Shown here piece after piece: positions 22,329 through 31,898 of a stretch of DNA of 36,557 bases. The notes beneath the pieces were generated by a model. It saw nothing but the letters and a program-made list of their open reading frames with translations, was not told the origin of the DNA and did not search any database. This DNA comes from Herbiconiux solani NBRC 106740. GTDB lineage: Bacteria > Actinomycetota > Actinomycetes > Actinomycetales > Microbacteriaceae. The position numbers and the translations under genes were made by a program. The stretch spans positions 1 to 36,557 of the forward strand of contig NZ_BCST01000013.1 in the NCBI RefSeq assembly GCF_001571005.1, written 5' to 3'. Positions within the stretch are counted from its first letter, which is position 1; each line of letters starts with the position of its first letter.

Positions 22329-23744
22329 ATGCCCGACACGCTGACGAAGGCCGGAGGCGCGGACACCCTGCCCGCGAAGCGGCGCAGGCGGTTCTCGCTG
22401 AACGCCGTGCTCGACAACGTGTTCTTCGTGATCGCGGGCGCGGCCGCCGTCTGGCTGGCCTACCTGGTGCTGACCGAGGGCTTCTCGTCGGGCTGGGCGC
22501 AGATCTGGTTCTACGTGGTCTTCTGGGTGGTCGTCGCGTACATCGCCCTGCCGCGGCTGCACCGCATCCTCACCAACATCTACGTGCCGAACTACTTCAT
22601 CGGCCGCACCCGCACGAGCGACGGCCTGCTCGGCGACCCGGTGAACCTCGGTCTCCTCGGCAGCGAGGAGCAGGTGCACACCGCGATGCTCGCCGCGGGC
22701 TGGACCAGGGCCGACGACCTGACCCTGCGGAGCGCGCTCCGGATCGTGCGGTCGACCGTGCTGCGGCAGAGCTACAACGAGGCACCGGTCAGCCCGCTGA
22801 TGCTGTTCGGCCGCAACCAGGACTTCGCCTACCAGCAGGAGGTCAAGGGCAACCCGGCCAAGCGCCACCACGTGCGCTTCTGGCGCTGCCCCGACGGCTG
22901 GCTGCTGCCCGGCGGGCACTCGACCGACTGGCTGGCCGCCGGAACCTACGACCGCGCCGTCGGCTTCTCGCTGTTCACGTTGCAGATCACGCACAAGATC
23001 GACGAGAACACGGATGTCGAGCGCGACCACATCGTGGCGACGATGCAGGATGCGGATCCTGCCGTCGAGGTCGTCGTGCTGAAGGACTTCGCCACCGGCT
23101 ACCACTCCCGCAACGGCGGCGGCGACCAGATCATCACGGACGGCGACCTGCCGATCGTGAACCTCCGCGCCGTGGTGCCGACCGTGCTCGCCGTGCAGGA
23201 GGCGGCCGCGCCGGTGCCGACGCCGCATCCGCTGCCCGACGCCGACGTGCCCGAGGCGCCCGCATCACCCGGCAAGGCCGTCCGACGGCCGGCTCAGATC
23301 ACCTTCGGCGCGGTCGTGGTGCTCATCCGGGCGTTCGTGCCGGCGTTCATCATCCTCGCCGTCCTGCTGGACTGGCAGGGGGTGCGCGACCTGCTCGACA
23401 TCGACACCGGGGACACCGCGCTCCCCGACTCGATCGACTACCGCGACCTGACCCTGTGGGTGCTGGTGGCGGGAGCCGCGCTCTTCGGCGTCGTCGAGGT
23501 GCTGCTGGGGTTGTTCGTGTTCTTCGGGAGCAACCTCGCCCGGATCCTGGTGATGACGTTCAGCTCGATCAACATCCTGATCGCGCTGATCGAGAGCATC
23601 GACAGCCACCAGGCGATCACGCTCGGCACGAACCTGGTGGGATTGTCGTTCGACATCCTCATCCTGATCGCGTTGTCGAGCGATCGGGCGCGGGACTACG
23701 CGCGGCGGCCGCGCGACAAGAAGGCGTCACGCGCTGCGGTTTGA
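22329..23744 (+). CDS. LssY C-terminal domain membrane protein
   Basis: A membrane protein of 471 residues. Two N-terminal TM segments (VLDNVFFVIAGAAAVWLAYL, IWFYVVFWVVVAYIALP) are followed by a soluble LssY_C-like domain at about 95-290. This includes GDPVNLGLLGSEEQV, HTAMLAAGWTRADDL and HHVRFWRCPDGWLL. Three to four more TM segments fill the C-terminus. Such domains occur fused to, or beside, PAP2 phosphatases in other bacteria, but none is seen here. The role is unknown. ATG 22329 follows a GCAGCCG-rich intergenic stretch. Confidence 0.75.
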   Translation: MPDTLTKAGGADTLPAKRRRRFSLNAVLDNVFFVIAGAAAVWLAYLVLTEGFSSGWAQIWFYVVFWVVVAYIALPRLHRILTNIYVPNYFIGRTRTSDGLLGDPVNLGLLGSEEQVHTAMLAAGWTRADDLTLRSALRIVRSTVLRQSYNEAPVSPLMLFGRNQDFAYQQEVKGNPAKRHHVRFWRCPDGWLLPGGHSTDWLAAGTYDRAVGFSLFTLQITHKIDENTDVERDHIVATMQDADPAVEVVVLKDFATGYHSRNGGGDQIITDGDLPIVNLRAVVPTVLAVQEAAAPVPTPHPLPDADVPEAPASPGKAVRRPAQITFGAVVVLIRAFVPAFIILAVLLDWQGVRDLLDIDTGDTALPDSIDYRDLTLWVLVAGAALFGVVEVLLGLFVFFGSNLARILVMTFSSINILIALIESIDSHQAITLGTNLVGLSFDILILIALSSDRARDYARRPRDKKASRAAV

Positions 23745-23831
23745 CAACCGTGGTCTGACCGCCGCCGTGTGACCGCCGCCGTCTGGCTCGAGTCGTGTGC
23801 CGGGTCGCCCCGGCGGAGCCGTGGCTTGGAG

Positions 23832-24164
23832 TCAGGCCGCGATCATCGACAGGCTCATGCCCGCCAGCGACAGGGCCACGACCGCGGAGACGATCGCGAC
23901 GTTCGAGAGGACGCCCTCGGGGAGCCGACGGCGGGAAGCACCGAGGTCGACCGAAGCCATCGCGGAGTCGAGGGAGCTGTAGGAGCCCAGGTCGTGGCCG
24001 GTGGCCCCGGTGGCGACGAAATGGCCGGCCAGGTACTCGATCATGCCGGCGTACTCGCCGTCACGGCTGGCGACCCAGAGCTTGGTCTCGGGCTCGGACC
24101 AGGTGAGGGTGGTCGCCTTCCGCTCGGAGACCGACAAGGGGATGTTCTCGAGAAGTGCCACCAC
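23832..24164 (-). CDS. Small membrane protein of unknown function
   Basis: A protein of 110 residues that I do not recognise. It has a soluble N-terminal part with ATTLTWSEPETKLWVASRDG and a GEYAGMIEYLAGHFVAT segment. One C-terminal TM helix is predicted (VLSNVAIVSAVVALSLAGMS). The double GTG start at 24164 has a strong GGAGGAAGGA ribosome site 5 nt upstream. The gene has a clear promoter and a palindromic operator, so it is expressed as a single regulated unit. The soluble part could bind a ligand or partner at the membrane, but no function can be assigned. Confidence 0.75.
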   Translation of the reverse strand: MVALLENIPLSVSERKATTLTWSEPETKLWVASRDGEYAGMIEYLAGHFVATGATGHDLGSYSSLDSAMASVDLGASRRRLPEGVLSNVAIVSAVVALSLAGMSLSMIAA

Positions 24165-24188
24165 TGTTCCTTCCTCCTGATCGACTAA

Positions 24189-24207
24189 TTGCTAGACAGC
24201 CTAACAA
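24189..24207. promoter_or_regulatory. Palindromic operator before the small membrane protein gene
   Basis: TTGCTAG-N5-CTAACAA is an inverted repeat with 6 of 7 arm positions paired, the style of MarR-family operators. It lies between the predicted -10 and the ribosome site, where a bound repressor would block transcription. No MarR gene is in the window. Confidence 0.55.
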
Positions 24208-24214
24208 CTAGTTC

Positions 24215-24244
24215 ACTCTAGGGAATAGGGATTGCATGTCGCAA
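24215..24244 (-). promoter_or_regulatory. Predicted promoter for the small membrane protein gene
   Basis: On the minus strand, -35 TTGCGA (24239-24244) and -10 TAGAGT (24215-24220) are 18 bp apart in one of the most AT-rich stretches of the window. The palindrome at 24189-24207 lies just downstream. Confidence 0.5.
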
Positions 24245-24253
24245 CCGGAGGGG

Positions 24254-25231
24254 CTATAGGACGTTGTCCTCAGGAACACGGACTTTCAGGGCCCCGGCGT
24301 CGATCCAGGTCTTCAGTGCCACGGCCTTGCCGAACCCGTCGCCGTCGAGCTCGATCTCCTCCGGCCGCTGCAGGCGGAGCACCAGCTCGCTGCCGCGCAG
24401 GTAGTTCAGCGCGCGCACCTCCTTCGTGTCGCCCATCAGGCGCCGCCCGACGCTCGTGCGCCGGAGCACGCCGTTCTCCCAGAAGACCTTGCCCATGATC
24501 TGGAGCCAGCCGAAGAAGCCCTCCGGCCTCAGCACCACGATGTCGAACAGCCCGTCGTCGACGGCGGCATCGGGCAGCAGCAGGATGTTCGCCGGCAGCG
24601 ACCCGCAGTTGCCGATCATGATCGTGTGGGCGCGCACGGTGCGTGTGGGCGCGTCGTCGAGCCGGTAGCGGAGCCGCAACTGGTTCTTGTCGCGCAGCAC
24701 CGTCACGATCGCCTTCGCGTAGGCCAGCCAGCCCACGCGCGCCTTGAGCTCGTCGTCGGTCGCGGCGAGCATCTTGGCGTCGAGCCCGAGGCCGGCCATC
24801 ACGAGGTAGGCGTGCTTGGTGATCGACCCGTCCTCGTGCTCGATGCGGATGACGCCCAGGTCGATCGCGCGGTCGGCACCCCGGAACGCGGTCCGCAGCG
24901 AGTTGCCCACGTCGTCGAGCGTGAGGTCGAGGTTCCGTGCCAGGAGGTTGCCGGTGCCGGAGGGCAGCAGGGCGAGCGGCACGTCCGACCCCCGGAGCGC
25001 TTCGGCGACCGCCCGCACGGTGCCGTCTCCCCCGGCGGCGATCACGAGGTCGACCTTCTCGGCGAGCGCCTTCTTCGCCGGCCCCTGCCCCGGGTCGTCC
25101 TCGCTCGTCTCGAGCCAGAGCGTCTCGGCCCAACCGGCCTCGGCCTCTTCGGCCGCGACCGCCTCCTTGAGAGCGTCGAGGTCGACCTTGATGGGGTTGT
25201 AGACGAGGGCTGCGCGGGGCGAGGTGGTCAT
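24254..25231 (-). CDS. Diacylglycerol kinase / YegS-LCB5 family lipid kinase
   Basis: A lipid kinase of 325 residues. The nucleotide-binding motif is VIAAGGDGTVRAVAEAL (about 62-78), followed by PLALLPSGTGNLLARNLDL. The family's SLPANILLLPDAAVDDGLFD and ELDGDGFGKAVALKTW come later. Members phosphorylate diacylglycerol or related lipids at the membrane. ATG 25231 begins MTTSPRAALVYNPIKVDL, the usual start; upstream in-frame sequence overlaps the next gene and was rejected. It follows the nucleotidyltransferase-like gene by 31 bp and is probably its operon partner. Confidence 0.88.
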   Translation of the reverse strand: MTTSPRAALVYNPIKVDLDALKEAVAAEEAEAGWAETLWLETSEDDPGQGPAKKALAEKVDLVIAAGGDGTVRAVAEALRGSDVPLALLPSGTGNLLARNLDLTLDDVGNSLRTAFRGADRAIDLGVIRIEHEDGSITKHAYLVMAGLGLDAKMLAATDDELKARVGWLAYAKAIVTVLRDKNQLRLRYRLDDAPTRTVRAHTIMIGNCGSLPANILLLPDAAVDDGLFDIVVLRPEGFFGWLQIMGKVFWENGVLRRTSVGRRLMGDTKEVRALNYLRGSELVLRLQRPEEIELDGDGFGKAVALKTWIDAGALKVRVPEDNVL

Positions 25232-25262
25232 CTTCGCGACCGTACCCGGGGGTCGTGGGAGA

Positions 25263-26156
25263 TCAAAGAGGGTCGGGCGGAGCATCCCAGCCCACCGGTT
25301 CGGCCGGAGCGAGCTCGGGGAAGTCGCCGCCGAACAGCGCGACGAGGTAGGCGTGGGCGGTGTCGAGGTCGCCGTCGAGGTAGGCGTTGACCGCACCACG
25401 GGCGCTCGACGCCGCCCGCTCGACCGGGAACTGCACCTCGATCGCCCGGCCGAGGGAGGCCGCCGGCCTCACCCCCTGGGTCTGGTCCGGGCTCGAGAGA
25501 TCAGGCAGGTTCACGAGTCCGCCCGAGGCCAGCGACTCCCAGAGCCAGCACAGATCCCAGAGCAGGCTGAACGAGCGCTGCTGCAGCGACTGGCGGATGG
25601 CCGCGGTCTCGAGGTAGTACGACGAGACGGGCACTCCTTGTCGATGCTTCCAGGCCAGCAACAGGCGGATCAGCGCGCGCAGGCTGCCGTCGTCGTCGAT
25701 CCGGTCGAGCAGCATCTCACGGGCACCTGGCCGGTGACGCACCCAGCGACCCGCCGCATCCGGCACCCACTGGGAGTCCTCGCGGGCATAGGCGGGGATC
25801 AGGTGGAGCCCGATGCCGCCGACCCGGTCGAGGACGACCCGGCCAGCCGCCGTCGAGACCGAGCCCAAGGCGGCGGTGACGACGTCGCCCGGCACGGCGG
25901 CCGCGAGGCTCTCGGCAGCCCTGGTCGCTGAGCGCGACCGGGGCCCGTCGAGCACGACGAGGAGGTCGAGGCGGCTGCCGCGCACGGCGGTGCCGTGGGA
26001 GAACGACCCCGCCGGCTCGATGCCGATGATGCCGGGCCTGCCACGCAGGGCGGTCTCGATCCCGTCCCGGAAGCCCACGACCTCGGCCGGGTCGTCGGCC
26101 GCAGGCCGCACGAGCGCGTCGAACGCGCGGAACGCATCGCTGATCGGCTCGGGCAT
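25263..26156 (-). CDS. CD-NTase-like (SMODS-type) nucleotidyltransferase fold protein, active site degenerate
   Basis: A protein of 297 residues that resembles CD-NTases. It has the GS-x-GT nucleotide motif (AGSFSHGTAVRGSRLDLLVVLD, about 49-70) and the helix LLLAWKHRQGVPVSSYYLET at 165-184 that follows it in SMODS-type enzymes. The catalytic triad looks broken. The DxD of active enzymes appears as R62-x-D64, and the third Asp, usually in a xVDVVPA strand, is H118 in GLHLIPA. It is therefore unlikely to make a cyclic nucleotide. ATG 26156 has GGGAGGA 3 nt upstream. No CBASS effector, E1/E2 or JAB gene is nearby. The assignment is by eye and moderate. Confidence 0.65.
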   Translation of the reverse strand: MPEPISDAFRAFDALVRPAADDPAEVVGFRDGIETALRGRPGIIGIEPAGSFSHGTAVRGSRLDLLVVLDGPRSRSATRAAESLAAAVPGDVVTAALGSVSTAAGRVVLDRVGGIGLHLIPAYAREDSQWVPDAAGRWVRHRPGAREMLLDRIDDDGSLRALIRLLLAWKHRQGVPVSSYYLETAAIRQSLQQRSFSLLWDLCWLWESLASGGLVNLPDLSSPDQTQGVRPAASLGRAIEVQFPVERAASSARGAVNAYLDGDLDTAHAYLVALFGGDFPELAPAEPVGWDAPPDPL

Positions 26157-26243
26157 CGGTCCTCCCACGCCCGAATGTACTCCCGTCGGGCGGCCCGGGA
26201 AGGGGTGGACTGCGTGGGGTCGGGCGTGATCGGGGCCGGGGCC

Positions 26244-26876
26244 TCAGCCGCGGCGCCGGGTGCTGCGGCGGGAGTCGGCCAGCTCCCAGAGGTCGAACTC
26301 ACGGAGTCTCCGCATCCGCTCGTCACGGTCGCGGCGGTAGTCCTCGTCGACGACGATCGACGAGGCCGAGCGGTACTGGTCCAGCCGTTCGGCGATCTCG
26401 CGGCCGATCTCGTCCCAGGCGCGGGCCCGGGCATCCTCCACCAGCGACGCCAGGGCTGCCGGGTCTTCTGCATCGGCACGGATGCGGCGGGCCACCTCCC
26501 GGTAGACCAGGCGCCGGGCCGCGAGCAGCTCGAGGTCGCGGGCCTTGTAGTCGTGCTCGTGCCGGGCGACGCCCTGGTCGCTCTCCGCGTCGGCGATCAT
26601 CTCGTCGGCGTGCGCCGCGTTGGCGTCCTGCTCAGCCGCCAGTTCGGTCAGCACCTCCCGGGCGGCGTCGGCCGCCTGCTCGGCGTCGAAGGCGCGGTCG
26701 TCGCGGAGTGCCGAGACGATCAGCCGGTTCTTCAGGGCGAGCACCGACGAGAACCGCGCGATCAGCTCGCCGTCGGCGACAGCGGCGTCGACCTCGTCGT
26801 CGGAGAGCGGTTCCGGGGTCTCGATGGGCTTGCCGGTGGTCAACCAGCGCTTCACGCGCTCACGCCGCCGAACCAT
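26244..26876 (-). CDS. Conserved helical charged protein of unknown function
   Basis: A protein of 210 residues, unrecognised. It is dominated by Glu/Asp/Arg/Ala and predicted long helices, probably coiled coil (about 65-185; e.g. DAEQAADAAREVLTELAAEQ). It ends in an Arg-rich tail (ADSRRSTRRRG). No Cys, no TM segment and no signal peptide were seen. ATG 26876 (MVRRRERVKRWLTTGK) has GAGGAGG close upstream. The gene is 87 bp upstream of the CD-NTase-like gene on the same strand, likely one unit with it and the lipid kinase. It is divergent from the TetR gene and may share its promoter region. Confidence 0.75.
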   Translation of the reverse strand: MVRRRERVKRWLTTGKPIETPEPLSDDEVDAAVADGELIARFSSVLALKNRLIVSALRDDRAFDAEQAADAAREVLTELAAEQDANAAHADEMIADAESDQGVARHEHDYKARDLELLAARRLVYREVARRIRADAEDPAALASLVEDARARAWDEIGREIAERLDQYRSASSIVVDEDYRRDRDERMRRLREFDLWELADSRRSTRRRG

Positions 26877-26925
26877 CTCGCCTCCTCTGCATCCAGCGTA
26901 GTCCGAGCGCATTGACCCGGCTAAG

Positions 26926-26940
26926 TTTCGCGTTGCGAAA
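26926..26940. promoter_or_regulatory. TetR operator half 1 (palindrome TTTCGC-GTT-GCGAAA)
   Basis: A perfect 6-bp inverted repeat with 3-bp spacer, 28 bp before the TetR start codon. It is paired with the similar palindrome at 26943-26957; centres are 17 bp apart. Probable TetR binding site; it could also affect the divergent gene at 26876. Confidence 0.75.
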
Positions 26941-26942
26941 GT

Positions 26943-29997
<3,055 letters not shown>

Positions 29998-30001
<4 letters not shown>

Positions 30002-30576
30002 GCGGGGGCGGTCCAGAAGGGGTCTCGGCCGATGAAGCCGATCAGGCGGGTGGGGGCGTCCGATCCCTCGGGCACCTCCACGCGGGGGCCGTACTGGCCG
30101 GAGCTGCGGAGGACCTCGTCCATCGGCTCCATCCCTTCCACCATGGTCAGCGCGAAGTCAGCGTCGAGACCGGGTTCCTGGCCCGTGGCACGGGCGAGAT
30201 CCCAGGTGTGCAGGAAGATGTCGGCTGTGTAGAAGCGGTCGATCGCCTGCGCCAGCGGCATCGTGCCGGTGTGCGGGTTCGTGAACATCAGGGCCGCGAC
30301 CTCCGGGTCATCGAGCACCCGTTGCACCGAGTCCGCGTGCACCCGCCACGCCTCGACCGGGTCGTCGTCGACCGACGGGCCGGCGAGCAGCACGACGTCG
30401 CTGCCGCCCGCGAGGAACTGGGGGAACCAGGTCACGAGGTGCCGAACCACGTCGCGGGCGGCCCACTCGGGGACCGGGGACGGCGCATCCCAGGCATCCG
30501 GAGCCGCGCCCCGCGTCAGCTCGGCGAAGTGGCCGGCCACCTGGCGGTGCCGTTCTGCAGGTCTGTCGTCCAACAC
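29998..30576 (-). CDS. TIGR03086-type DinB-like metal-binding protein
   Basis: A protein of 192 residues, similar to the mycothiol-dependent maleylpyruvate isomerase N-terminal/DinB group common in actinomycetes. Visible features are WDAPSPVPEWAARDVVRHLVTWFPQFL (about 28-54) and TADIFLHTWDLARATGQ near 125-141, with the three-His arrangement expected for a metal site. A C-terminal segment GFIGRDPFWTAPA closes it. The substrate is unknown. The GTG 30576 start is tentative since no good ribosome site is visible. It overlaps the TMEM175 gene start by 4 bp, so the two are cotranscribed. Confidence 0.78.
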
Positions 30577-30605
30577 GTCGCCAGGGTACTCCCCCGCCGC
30601 CGCCC

Positions 30606-31898
30606 TCAGGCGTCGACGGTCTCGTGGCGGGGGAAGCGGGCGAAGAGCTTGTCGAAGACGACGTGGCGGTCGAACTGCCGCGCGTACTCCCGGGCCCGTG
30701 CGGCCTGGTCGGCGCGCTCGGCCGGGGTCGTGCGGATGACGGCCTGATCGATCGCCTCGGCCACCGCATCCGGATCGTTCACCGGCACCACGATCGCGTG
30801 CTCGCCGATCGCCTCGCCGATCCCGCCGGTCAGCGTCGTGATGACGGGGCCGCCGCCCGCGAGCATCTTCTCGGCCAGCGCGATGCCGAAGGTCTCGACG
30901 AACTCGGGCCGGGGCTTCGACGGCAGCACGAACGCGGCGCAGCCGGCCATCAGGAAGGGCTTCTCGGCGTCTCCGACGTCGTCGAGAAAGCGGATGCGGT
31001 GGGCCAGCGGCGAGGCGGCCGCCAGCTCCCGCAGTGCTCCGGCCTGCGGTCCGCGTCCCGCGATGATCAGGGGCAGATCCGTTGCGCGCCCGACCTCGCT
31101 GCGTTCGAAGCCGCCGATCAGGTCGTCGACGCCCTTCGCATCCGTCAGCCGGGAGAGGAAGAGCAGGTAGCCGTCGCGGCGGAGTCCCCGTGCGGTGACG
31201 ACGTCGTCGATCGTCTGCTCGTCGAGGTCGAGGTAGGCCGCCGCGTCGATCGCCGGGTACGAGACCTCGATGCGGTCGCGGCACTGCTCGGCGAAGCGGG
31301 TGCCGTGCTGGTCGTCGACCCGCTGGGCCTCCGAGATGATCAGGTCGCGGGTGTACTCGGAGACGGCGACGCAGTGGTCCTGGCTGAGGTAGCTCGAGAG
31401 GATGTGCGCGGCGGCTCCGAGCCGGCCCTCCTCGACCGCGGTGCGCACGACGTTGGTCACGTCGGAGCCGACCGCCTCGGCGATCGTCGTGACGTTGACC
31501 GGCAGGCCCGTGCCCCAGGCGGCGCGCACGGCGTCGGCGACCGCGATGGTGTGGGGGCTGAGGTAGAGCGAGAGCGCGACCGTGGGCACCCCGTCGGTGA
31601 AGAGCTCGACCAGGCGGCCGGTGATGCCGGCCAGGTAACGGCCGTCCGGCACCTTGTAGTCGCCGACCGGGGCCGGGCGCTCGACGATGATGCCCGGGCT
31701 GTAGGGCAGCACCGAGTCGAGGGGCTTGAGCGGCAGGCCGGCCGCCTCGAGGCGCTCGATCGGCCAGGTGACGATGCGCACCTCGTCGAAGCCGCGGGCG
31801 AGAGCGGTCTCGGCGAGGTTGCGGCCCTCGACGGAATGCCCGCAGATGACCGGATCGGCGCGGTTGACGATCACGAGGCGGTTGCGGATCGCGGTCAT
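30606..31898 (-). CDS. GT4-type glycosyltransferase
   Basis: A GT-B fold glycosyltransferase of 430 residues. The C-terminal donor domain holds LLFLSRLTDAKGVDDLIGGF (about 240-260), LIIAGRGPQAGALRELAAA, and the family E-x7-E motif in FVETFGIALAEKML (about 320-335), then GGIGEAIGEHAIVVPVNDPD. The N-terminal acceptor domain starts IVNRADPVICGHSVEGRNLAETALARG. The donor and acceptor are not known. Its ATG overlaps the stop of the GH92 gene by 4 bp, so both are made together and may act on the same sugar. Confidence 0.88.
   Translation of the reverse strand: MTAIRNRLVIVNRADPVICGHSVEGRNLAETALARGFDEVRIVTWPIERLEAAGLPLKPLDSVLPYSPGIIVERPAPVGDYKVPDGRYLAGITGRLVELFTDGVPTVALSLYLSPHTIAVADAVRAAWGTGLPVNVTTIAEAVGSDVTNVVRTAVEEGRLGAAAHILSSYLSQDHCVAVSEYTRDLIISEAQRVDDQHGTRFAEQCRDRIEVSYPAIDAAAYLDLDEQTIDDVVTARGLRRDGYLLFLSRLTDAKGVDDLIGGFERSEVGRATDLPLIIAGRGPQAGALRELAAASPLAHRIRFLDDVGDAEKPFLMAGCAAFVLPSKPRPEFVETFGIALAEKMLAGGGPVITTLTGGIGEAIGEHAIVVPVNDPDAVAEAIDQAVIRTTPAERADQAARAREYARQFDRHVVFDKLFARFPRHETVDA

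Noticed and set aside
25263-26156. Complete CBASS anti-phage system around the CD-NTase-like gene
   Set aside because: The catalytic Asp residues are lost and the neighbours are a lipid kinase and a helical protein, not known effectors or accessory genes.
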